Positions 34,295 through 44,040 of a stretch of DNA of 64,000 bases are shown here, piece by piece. The notes beneath the pieces were generated by a model. That model saw only the letters and a list, made by a program, of their open reading frames with translations. It had not been told where the DNA came from and made no database searches. The stretch comes from Ceratodon purpureus (Eukaryota; Streptophyta; Bryopsida; Pseudoditrichales; Ditrichaceae). Within the stretch, counting starts at the first letter, position 1. Each line of letters starts with the position of its first letter. Position numbers and translations under genes: made by a program. Where the stretch lies: the NCBI GenBank assembly GCA_014871385.1, contig CM026431.1, positions 15,293,118-15,357,117 of the forward strand, in the 5' to 3' direction.

Positions 34295-34948
34295 TGTAGA
34301 TCAACATACGTAATGAGAGGCGTGTACTTCTTGGTGAGGTGGCGGTTCCCAAAACCATCAAGATAGTGGAGGTGTAGGACAACAACGTTTTCACCACGGC
34401 ATTAAGGTGATCTATTAGTGTCTTCACAAGTCTGCCTACAGTATTTGAGATGACTCCATGTTTCACTAGACCAATGCCAGAATGATTATTTACACTTGTA
34501 AGGGACTATGCTTTGTGCTTGACACATCATGTATGGTACATATATGGTCAATCATGTAACCTTCCCCCTTGATGAATGAAAGTCTTCTTCTAGAACATGT
34601 TGCTGTCAGCACACATTAGGGTTCACGACCAAGGCGACTTCCGTACCATCACGACCAATGTGGCAGCCACATGTACAAGATAGAAATAAAAAAGGATAAC
34701 ATTCATCCTAAGTATCGAAAAAAAATGAGGTTCGGTTTTTTTAAAGTCTGACCCCAACCCCCCCCCCCCCCCCCCCCCCCCCAATCGGAACTACTTACAC
34801 ACTGCTGCCAGCAACTACTTGCTGGCACCGCAGCTGTGAAAATAGAGTCGAAAATCAGGGCAGCAAATGCAAATGCAACGTGGCACAAACTAATAGCCAC
34901 TAATACTAATCCGCTATGGCACTATGAACCAAAAAAAAACCACAGACT

Positions 34949-36858
34949 CTAAGCCTCTACTGAGGTCGCGATGGCATCAACCAGCTTCTCCAGGGCAGCT
35001 CCAGCCGGGTCTTGAGATGTCCCCTTGGACTCGGTGGTACTGGAGCTGAGTCCACCACCATGAGTGGCTGTGTCCTCGGCCTCCTGGCGTGGAGGGGCTT
35101 GTGTCCCCCGCTGGAAGCTGAGGTCATCTGACTTATGGGTGCTCGCAACACCATCGCCATCCCCTCCATCTGCTGGCAGCACGGCCGCGGATACCAGGGG
35201 CTGAGCGGAGATCTTGGCGATGACATACGGACCCGAAGCCTCGGACTCCTCCAGAAAGCAAGTCTTCTTCTTGACTTGGTTTTCCTCCCCCAAAGGAGGA
35301 GAAGAGCGCTCAGCGGCCCTCTTGCTGCCAGCAACGGGGCTCTGGAGGTCTGGTGCTCCTACCTCGGACTTGAGAACCTCAAGGAGGTGCTGCAGCTCCG
35401 CTTGAGCCGACTCATGCAATGGAAATCCCCATTGCCCAAGCCACCCCCACTCAAGGAGGGGCAGCAACGGCTACACTTGGCGTCAAGGGAGAAGACAACC
35501 TCAAACATGCAATGTGGGTGTGCCAAGCAGCCGCAGTTCAAGGGTACACAAACGGCGTCAACAAAGTACCGTGCACAGAAGGGGCAAGGGTCGGAAACTT
35601 GAATGGGGAGGGCTCGAAACTCGGATGGCAGGTGTGGGAGCACACTCTTCGGGCGAATGAATGCCGCTGCCAGCTCCAGGGTCATGATCTCCACGCTAAG
35701 AGCACCAATCTCGGCCTTGCACCTCTCTATGTCCCCCATCAATGCATCCATCTGCTTCTCCTTGTTGTCAATGCGAAGCTGGGCTTCTTCGACAGCCTTG
35801 CTCGCATTGGCCATCTGATCACTACCTAGACGGGCCAGAGCATCCAATCGCTTCTTCTCTGCCGTGTTGCCAGCGGCCGCGGCTATCTTGCTGGCAGCAC
35901 GGTGGGCAGCAATCTCCTCATAGAACCGGCCCTCCTCATCCTCCTTCTCCTGCATAAAGGTCTTCTGGTTCTTGATATCTCCAAGAAACAACTCCCTCTG
36001 AGCCTCCTTCTTCGCGAGGTCGGCCTGAAATCTTGCCTTCTTGGCCCTGGCTTGGTCCAGCTTCGCCTTCGGGTCCGTGCTGGGTCGGTCTTCATCCTTG
36101 CTGCCAGCAAGTGAAGACTTGGGCAAGCTCTCCTCCTCAGTGATCAAGGGCGCCTTTGACTTGAGCTGGCTTCGAGTGCGACCCCGAGCTCCCTCTGCTG
36201 CAGGCGCTCCCTTGCTGCTGCTCCTCGTAACAAGGACCCCGTGGCTAGGTCCAATGCCGACTCCCTCAATGGCCATGACCGTGTTGCCAGCAGAGGGTCT
36301 GTCGTCGATGTGGCCAGCGAGCACGTCAATGAGGGCCTCGATTTGCTCTCTGAAGGCTGGAGGTGTGAGCTTGAGAGGGTTGCGGGCATCTTTCTTATCA
36401 CGTGCCTTCTGCAAGGTTGCGGCTTTCTCTGCCCAGTTGACGTCTTGGCCCAGCTCGAAGGTCAGATGACAGCCTCGAAGGAAGGAGGTACCAAATGTCC
36501 CGTTGTCAGGGCCTTCACCTCCATACACCTTCGCATGCTGGAGTGTGTAAGCCTCGATAGCCTGCTTGTCAGTGCAGTCAGCAATGTGGTGGCGCCCTCC
36601 ATGTCGTTCCGGCCAACTCTTAATGAACAAGGATTTCTTGCATACCTTGTCACTACTGAGCTCGGTGAAGGATATCCCTTTCTTGCAGAGCCCAAGTGCA
36701 CGGTTGAAGAAATCGACGTCGTAGTTTGCGCTCTTCCTACCAAGAAGAAAGGGCGCAATCACCACAGCCTTGTCCGCCACATCCTGCGGTAGAGCCTTCA
36801 GGTCGAAAGGGAGGTCCCACTGCGTGAGAACACCGTCGTCCTTGCTGCCAGCAACCAT
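34949..36858 (-). CDS. Coiled-coil and RING-like transposon protein (copy 2, in the full element)
   Basis: Same predicted protein as 27077-28986, with ATG at 36858, the 499-residue frame ending at 35359 and the continuing frame ending at 34949. In the full element it lies between the 412-aa frame (convergent) and the transposase-like gene (same strand). Whether the C-terminal extension is joined by a small intron or lost by frameshift needs a transcript. RING-like Cys/His spacing is visible, but the first Cys pair to the next Cys is longer than usual, so the RING call is tentative. Confidence 0.68.
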
Positions 36859-37401
36859 GGCTGCAACACAACCACAAGTTAGTGCTGATAGACAATTATC
36901 CACTACCGGAACTCTCTAACTTCGAAGTAGACGAACGGTAAAATAGACGCGGGAAATGCTTACCCCAGATTTGCTGACAGCAAAGACTGTAGCTAAAACA
37001 ATGCCTCTGGCTTCCTGCATATAGTTCATAGAATCTTTCGGATAGACACACCTACCTATTACTACTCACGCGTGCTACACTATGTCACTTACAGCAGACT
37101 GAGCTCACGACTTCTTGGGTAGCTGAGAGTGCAACCAAAGACAGAAAATCGCATTAGAGTAGGGGGTTTACCTCAATGTTGCCGCGCCCCTTCAGCTCCT
37201 TCCTTCGCTCTGAGGTTGTTGTCCCTCCCACACCGACTTCGCTGCGCCGCACCCCTGTCTCGAGCGCCCTTCCGCAGCACCCTTATGCCCACAATCCGCT
37301 CTCAGCAGACCCCTCTCAGCTTCGTCCCGCCTTCCTTTACCTCCGTCTCTCCCCCATCAGCTCTCTCCTCCTTCAACCCCCTTCGTCCCCTTACTACCGA
37401 C

Positions 37402-37577
37402 CCTCGTTCCCGAAGCTCTGACTGTGTGACCCTCAATCTCCGAGCTCCGACTATGCGACCCTCAATCTCCGAGCTCGAACCGTGCTACCCTCGTTCCCCA
37501 AGCTCGGACTGTGCGGCCCTCAATCTCGAAGCTCACACTGTGCGACCCTCGATCTCAAAGCTCGGACTGTCCCTCAA
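37402..37577 (+). repeat. 29-bp minisatellite (copy 2)
   Basis: Same array as at 29530-29705, in the full-length element. It lies upstream of the RING-like gene. Confidence 0.8.
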
Positions 37578-37641
37578 GTTCCCTCACCTCGACTCCTCGC
37601 GACCTTCTACGCTTCAACCGCACCAGTGTTGCTGCCAGCAA

Positions 37642-37733
37642 CGGTGTCAAGAGAGGAGGAGAGGAGCGCAGTTGCCCCTCTTGACACCGCGCGGGTTTGG
37701 ATGCCGCGGTCATGGGTGTTTGACCGCGGCATC
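37642..37733. repeat. Two adjacent perfect stem-loops (copy 2)
   Basis: Same two stems as at 29770-29861, shifted by 7872, inside the full element between the RING-like gene and the A-rich tract. Confidence 0.9.
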
Positions 37734-37791
37734 AATGTACTCCCCCGCTCAATCGGTCCCATCACATTTATGGCTTTAAAAAAATATCATC

Positions 37792-38880
37792 AATTCGGAA
37801 AATAGCGGAAGATATTGGAAATTTTTTTATATAAAACCAAAAAATAAATTTAAAAAAAAGTAATAATAAGGAGAAAATATAAAAATAAGATGAGAAAAAT
37901 AAATTAAAAATAAAAAGAAAAAAACCCAAAAAACAAATGATGAAAACAAAGAGAAGAGAATAATCTGAAATTGGAAGGAAAACCAAGTGAAAATAAAAAC
38001 CGTAATGAAAATAAAACCTTACTCGCCAATTTTAGAAATACTGGACTTTGGGAAAAAATAAGAAAAGTTGGAAAACTAACTAGATTCAAAAATGAAAAGG
38101 AAGAAAAATAAAAATAAAAAAACTAAATAGAAACCAAAATATAAATAGGTCTAAAATAATGATTGGTGGGAAAATTAAATAAAATTGGTGGGAAAATTAA
38201 ATAAACACCAAATGAAAATAAAACCTTACTCGGCAATTTTAAAAATGCTTGACTATTAGAAAAAAATAAGAGAAGTCGGGAAACTAACTAAATCTAAAAA
38301 TGAAAAGGAAAATAAATAAACATAAAAACATAAATTAGTAAGTTAGTAACCAAAAGAAGAAAAGGTTTAAAATAATAATCTGTGGGGAAAAAAAAAAATG
38401 GAGACATAATCAAAACCAAATGAAATTTAACCCTTGTTTAGCGATTTCAAAAACACTTACATGCGCAGGAATAAAAATCTAAACAAAAGAAAACCTTAAA
38501 TAATGAAGGATTAGGGAGATGTCCAAAATCTATATGGAAAAAGAATTAAATGAAGATAAAAGTAATTGAAAAAAAAAATGGAAAGGGAGAAAAAAGAAAA
38601 AAGAAAACATGTATCTCCAAAAAATGGGTTGAGAAAAAAAAAAAAAAAAAAAAAAAGGAAGAAAAAATCCGAAATAAAGAAAAAATAAAAAGAGATAAAA
38701 AGCCAAAAAACAAATGATGAGAGATAAGAGAAGTTGGGAATCTAATTAAATTTAAAAAAAGAAAAGGGAAGAAAATGAATATAAAAAAACAAATAAGGAA
38801 CCAAAACAAGAAAAGGTCTAAAACAATGATTGGTGGGAAAATTAAATAAAATTGGGAGAAAGGAAATAATATAATCTTAA
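37792..38880 (+). repeat. A-rich tract with degenerate 206-bp repeats (copy 2, extended)
   Basis: Same tract as copy 1 up to 38598, then one more diverged unit to about 38880 (GATTGGTGGGAAAATTAAAT again at about 38828). In this copy the array continues into the rest of the element. Confidence 0.75.
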
Positions 38881-40040
38881 CAATTATTAACTTTTGATTA
38901 TCTTAAAAAACCAACAACTATTAATCATGTTTTATCTAATGTACGAGTACAGTTCATTGTACAGTTTCTGTATCTAGGAAAAATGGGGTAAAGAAAAGGG
39001 ACAAAAAAAAATTAAAAATTGATTAGGACTATAACAAAGGTTACCCAAAAATAACAATTGTTAGGAAACAAAACAAAATCTATTAATTAGTAGTTCAGAA
39101 GGGGACTCTCGATAACATCAAATGAGAAAAAAATGAAAATTGAAAAATAAGTACGTGTATAAATTATTATTCATATTCGATAAATTGAAGAATATGACTT
39201 GTATAAGTTTATGAAATTCTTATAATCTATTCTACTGTAACTCCCCCAAAAAGTGTATTTGATTCTACTATTTCATTTTTAAATTTATTTTGGATATTTC
39301 ATACTTTTCCTAGTAAGTAATTTATTCTATTTTTAAATATTTTAACTAATATTTTATAATTTGGGTAAATTTAAAAATATGAAAAAGAAAAGAAAAAAAA
39401 TCTAGAAAATTGGGAAGAGTCCAGAAAATAATAGACTTTCTCTTTCATTTTTCGTGTGTCTTTGAAATAAAAATAAGTGATCTTCAACTTTTTATATTCA
39501 GAATAGGAAATAAACATAGAATTAAAAATTAAAAATAAGAAAATTCAATTAAGAAGTGATGCAACTTAATGGCACCCAGGGTCTCGTAAAAATCTCTAAG
39601 AAATATTAAATGTAAAAACTTATTAACTAAGATATATGATCAAAAATTAAGAGAACTAAATTTGAAAGCAAGATTACTTTACATGAGAACATGATTGAAA
39701 GGGGAAAAATTTGGCTTTTTGTAAATTTATTTCTAAACAGAACATCCATATTTTCTAAAATTTAAATATGATATCGCGAATGTGAGATCATGTAGTTTAA
39801 GAAATTCGAGTCTAATTTGTCTGAGTATGGGCGGTGTTTACTTGACTATATATTTGCACATCTACTAAATTTTGAAAGTGAATTGCCTGAATTTTTTAAT
39901 TTTTTAATATTTGTTTTAATGAAAGTGTACATTTGAAGATAATTTAAGCGTTCATGTAACTACTCGCTTCACTATCCTATCTATAGAATACAGTATCTTT
40001 GAAAGGCATTACTTCTCTATAACATTACCCTTCTACAAAA
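38881..40040. other. AT-rich spacer inside the large transposon
   Basis: About 1.15 kb of AT-rich DNA with no supported gene or repeat. It may be an older nested insertion in the element, but no ends were found. Confidence 0.4.
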
Positions 40041-40078
40041 CATTGTATATCAAAAAAAACTCCATGACTCATCGCCCC

Positions 40079-40438
40079 CTAGTCGCTGTCAGCATGTGCA
40101 ATGTCGACATCGGGGGCAATATCCTCCCCGGCACCTCTGTTGCCAGCATCCGCGATGTCCTCATCGTTGTTAGCAGCGTCCCTCTGTTCATCTTCCTCGC
40201 CCCCACTGCCAACCATGTCCCCGTTGGCATTCCATTCCTGCTCTTCTTCCATCATCCAATCTCCTTCGTCCTCCACGACTTCTTCAGAAACATATGCTCG
40301 TCCAACACGCCTCCTCCTTGACCTCCACTCCTCGCAGGCGATGACAGCGTTTGATTGTTGCCACCGCTCGCGTCTCCTGGACCCCTCAATGGCCCGTGCT
40401 CCGTCATCCGGGTCTGGTACAGCTCCCTGGATTTCCAT
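40079..40438 (-). CDS. Acidic C-terminal frame downstream of the transposase-like gene
   Basis: A 119-residue frame, Arg-rich at its start and then strongly acidic (Glu/Asp runs such as VVEDEGDWMMEEEQE), ending next to the A-rich tract. It sits directly downstream of the transposase-like gene on the same strand, so it may be an alternative last exon reached by splicing across 40478. It could also be a separate small protein or chance. No family is recognised. Confidence 0.35.
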   Translation of the reverse strand: MEIQGAVPDPDDGARAIEGSRRRERWQQSNAVIACEEWRSRRRRVGRAYVSEEVVEDEGDWMMEEEQEWNANGDMVGSGGEEDEQRDAANNDEDIADAGNRGAGEDIAPDVDIAHADSD

Positions 40439-40477
40439 TTTTTTCCTATATCGATGTTGTATGTTTCGGTACCAATG

Positions 40478-43237
40478 CTAGATCTGCTGGAGAATCGCAC
40501 TAGTACGGGCTTTCCCACCACCATGGGCTGTATGTGCTTGATGTGCCGCCTTTGCTTGGTGGTGTGATTTCTCCATGCCTTGGCAGCTCCAGACTCCAAG
40601 GCTCCCATAGTGTTCCACAAACCAAGTGGAGTGCCGTACAATTACGTGCTGTCAACAAGAAGAAGGAAGTTAAAAGCCGGATACTTAGGTCAAATAGACA
40701 GTCCACTGAAGAAACACCAGAAGCAACAACAGACAGAGCCGTGAGCATACCATATAATGGGTAACATGCTCCTCTCCAAAGGCCTTTAAGTATGCCTTTC
40801 CCCACTTATGTATCTTCTGCTTGAATTGCATCCGTTGCTCTGCTGTCAACACCAATCCTGTCAAATATGGTACGACATCTTCAAAGGCTTGCCACATCTG
40901 GTACTTTGCAATGCGGTCAGCCCCACTCCCGGCATTATTATTCTCAGCTTGACATATATCCTTCCAGGCCTTATCATTTCCAGACCAAACGCTTGGCCTA
41001 AAAAGCCTGCTGGCAACGGTACCACTCAAAGAGGGTTTTTGCGGCACGTTTCCAGTGTTGCCACTGAGCTTGGGGTCCCTCTTAATCTCCACGTTTCCAC
41101 CATGAGCCCCAATCGCGGACAACGACTTCTCCATCTGTTCAATTGCAGTAGCCCTCAGTCTCTAATTCTGTATGTTCCAAACATACATGATATGCATGTG
41201 CACTATCTTCTCCGTCAATTGAACCAAGGCATGCAATGTACAAATGTGTACTCTGGACAAAGGAATCGGCAGGATAGGCCTCCACCTAGTAGATGTTGTC
41301 ATATCACAAGGTTCCTCAGGTACGCTGCTGGAAAATAGCCCCCCCACCCAATTTGCTTTACCACGGCTTTTGATGGCAGCGTTTGCCTGGCTTGCTGTCC
41401 CCACAGTAGACTTTATCCTCTTCTGGTCACAATATATGCAGTTCATTGCACACGACGGCCCTGACTGGAGCCCGTACATACACTTGATCGTCTTCATGTC
41501 CGCAGCAAGATGCCACTCCACCTGGAATTCTCCAACTTCAGGGACCGTGAGTTTCTCGCCACTTGACTGTGCTGCTATCACAGCCAGGATGTTTGACTTT
41601 CCAAATATCCACGACAGAACATCGTAGGACTCCTTCTCGACCTGAAACGTGGCAACTGGCCAAATCTCCTGCTCTGATTGTACCAAGAAGTACCTCTCGT
41701 GGTCCACCTGAATGTTAGTGTCCAGAGCCCGATTCATCAACGTGATGCTAACACGTTCAAATTTCTTCCCGTTAATAATCTCTGCCTCATCCAGCTTGAG
41801 GACAAATATCAACGGAGCCCCTTCCAACTCTGCAAGAATATCCTCAAGTGAGAATGTTTCTGTAATGTAATCGAATTAGCTTCCTTTGTTAAAGACACAC
41901 AATGCAGTTGCTGGCACCAAACAAACATTCACCATTGCTGTCAACAAGAGAAGAAGAGGATGCATACCTGACTCCGTGATGCCATAAAAGATCACCATGC
42001 TCTGCTGGACCACCTCAAGGTCCGTGAATAGCGAATTCTTTTCATCTAAGACCACCTCCTTTCGCTGCTCCTCGGATTTCTTGGTTTTCTTTGACACTGC
42101 TGGCAGCTCCATCCTTCCCTCAGCGTGGTAGTACTGGCCAATGAATTGTGGCAAGTTCGCATTTAGCTCCTGCCGAAGCCTTCTAACGTGGTAAGGACTA
42201 GGTAGTATGTTGGATTTGCCGTCCTTGGTCAATTCCCGAAGTGGATCCTTCACGGCTTGGTAAATAGCACCATAGCCGCGATAAGACACCCCTGCTTGGT
42301 CGCAGGCAACAAGAATATTGTCGGGCCCTACACTTTTTCCAATTGCCTTCATGACGTTCCTAGCAATCTTTCTCTTAACATGATCCATAGATGGCTGAGT
42401 TGCGAGGGTGAGACCTTCATGCCTAGACAGTATCTTTGCTAACGCTACAGCAGTTACTGTTTGGGAGGCTTTATCCCCATGAAGTCGCTGCTTCCCGTGG
42501 TTGATCCGGTTGTTGTCGTTGACAGCATCCACGAGATGAGGTTGCAAATGCGTCCTAACGAGCTTCACTCTGCGTTTTGCCCACCCTGAACCATGATTCA
42601 ATTCATGAATCCCCTTGAGCGGTCGAGCCCTACGTCGCATCCCCATAGGCGTGTCCTTCAAAGGGCTAGGCCCCTCCGGTAGGCGCTCACTTGCTTGTTG
42701 CCAGCGACGCACCTCGGTCTCCAAGCCCTGCACCGTCACCCTATGATTTCTCTCCATGCTGCTCATCTCGGTTCGAATAGTCTCCAATTCAACCCGCAAT
42801 TGCATGCATGTATCCTCAATGTCCCTGTTATGGTCGAGCCTCTCTCTGCTGCCAGCGAGGTCGTCTCTCACCTTGCCGAGTTCTTCCTCTAAATGTCGGC
42901 ACTGCATTTCCATCTCACGCCGTGTAGGTCCAATTCCATCAACAAGACCCAATCTGCGTGCATATCCATACAGACCTTGCTCTCCATGACATATGAATTC
43001 CAGGCAATCTCGAAGAGTTCTGAATGGAGGTGGCCTCCCTGTTCCTGGATCAACCGGGTAAATGCTGCCATCGATCCACAAATCAATGTTTGTATCCCCG
43101 GCTGCCCTCCGTCCTGGAAATGTTGATGGGCAGTGTTGCTCGGATCTCATTGAACCTCTTCTAACAAGTGGTGCGTAGCGTCCATCAAGCGAAACTGCGG
43201 GACGGTACCTTGAAGACTCTGCCACTCCTGCTGCCAT
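40478..43237 (-). pseudogene. RNase H/DDE-transposase-like gene of the large transposon, one premature TAG
   Basis: Model: exon A 41968-43237, intron 41860-41967 (GTATGC...TTACAG), exon B 40751-41859, intron 40649-40750 (GTATGC...TGACAG), exon C 40478-40648. Frame is kept over 850 codons except for a TAG at 41162-41164 (codon 656); the reading clearly continues after it (EQMEKSLSAIGAHGG). Visible parts: a coiled coil at about 105-182, VACDQAG near 330, AADMKTIKCMYG with Asp544, a CIYC pair at 564-567, LPIPLSRVH and TLHALVQLTEKI, then HYGSLGVWSCQGMEKSH with Glu819. This order (acidic residue, CxxC, LH helix, QGxEK) recalls transposase-like proteins of bryophytes and animals that I cannot name with certainty. 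Catalytic roles for Asp544 and Glu819 are inference. Confidence 0.7.
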
Positions 43238-43997
43238 CGTGAGTCCAGAATTCCGAAGTAGTGATTCAAGCTCTCATGGCCCCTCCATCGACCTGGAAGT
43301 ATGCACAGAATCGTTTGTAACATTGCCATATACCCAAAACCGCAGAGTTCACAACAACCAAACCCTATACCATAGCCACTCAAGGAAATTGCAGGATCAA
43401 ATGAATAGCATGCAATGTACAAATGCACAATCCAAACTTGTCATAGAGAAATTGACACTTACACAACCTCTTCAGTCCACGGCAGGAGGTGTTGCAAGAA
43501 CACCCTTTGAATGCTTGCTGCTCGAATTTGTAACTGCTGCCAACGCGTATCTGCACAATCATGCTCACTGGTTTAGTTCTCACAATTTCCCTTGACTCTC
43601 TCGAATTTCACCTGCGAATTGGGTCGTTGGTCCTGCAACACCAAAATTGTACGCACCCAACTTCGATTCACCCCATTCCCAGGTGGGGAGACCAACCTAC
43701 TGTCGACCGAGCTCCATGGCTTCTTCCCGTTGTGGCAGCAAACTTTGAATCTTCAAACGGTTGACACCAATCTCCCGTCATCTCTCCTTCGAATCGGGCT
43801 TTAACTTCAATAAATGCGAGAAGGCGTGGTTCACCAAACAAGGCAGCCACCTCGGCGCCACTAGGCACACCGACCCCGCCCCGCAACCCCTTCCCGAGAC
43901 CATTAAGTCGCCCTATTAACTCTGCGGGCAGCGATCTTGGCACCCGCTGCCAGCGACAGTGCCGCATTTGGGCAGGGAGTTCACCTAGAAAGGGCAG

Positions 43998-44039
43998 GCT
44001 TACACGGCCTTTTCATGACCCCATTTTGCACGTAATGCC
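43998..44039 (-). repeat. Right terminal inverted repeat of the large transposon
   Basis: Read on the minus strand it starts GGCATTACGTGCAAAATG and ends GGCCGTGTAAGC. It matches the left end at 39 of 42 positions. Confidence 0.92.
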
Positions 44040-44040
44040 A

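Larger units (their letters stand above)
30734..38598 (+). repeat. Large tandem duplication, copy 2 (7865 bp)
   Basis: Second, direct copy of 22867-30726. The seven bases between the copies (30727-30733, TCGTACA) extend AGAA to AGAATCGTACA, a phrase present 10 bp further on in both copies (AAGAATCGTACACTCG). After 38598 the sequence continues into the rest of the transposon, so this copy is joined to the intact element. Confidence 0.97.
24349..43956. repeat. Dispersed 13-bp palindrome TTGCTGSCAGCAA inside the transposon
   Basis: Exact copies in copy 1: 27450-27462, 28226-28238, 28970-28982, 29757-29769; in copy 2 each is 7872 higher. Near matches: 24349 (TGCCAGCAA), 24489, 24898, 25096, 26733, 26930, 26947, 27298, 28016, 28411, 29105. 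In the right half: 40138, 41004, 42098, 42690, 42848 and 43945 (CGCTGCCAGCGA, about 40 bp from the right end). They occur in leaders, spacers and coding parts and in different reading frames, so a DNA-level role is likely. I did not notice this density in the flanking host genes. Confidence 0.85.
32105..44039 (-). mobile_element. Large TIR DNA transposon, family not recognised (11.9 kb, full length)
   Basis: The left end (32105-32146) and right end (43998-44039) are 42-bp inverted repeats that agree at 39 positions and begin GGCATTA. One further base (T) can be added at each end. Between them lie a 412-aa frame (+), a coiled-coil/RING-like gene (-), an A-rich repeat tract and a transposase-like gene (-), plus many copies of a 13-bp palindrome. 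No target-site duplication is evident. The ends do not match CACTA, Mutator, hAT, Harbinger or piggyBac ends known to me. The transposase-like protein suggests a cut-and-paste element, and the premature TAG in it suggests this copy is no longer autonomous. Confidence 0.8.

Noticed and set aside
41168..41186. A 19-nt GT-AG intron that would remove the region before the TAG in the transposase-like gene
   Set aside because: Too short for a plant intron, and using it shifts the frame; direct continuation after TAG keeps the conserved reading.
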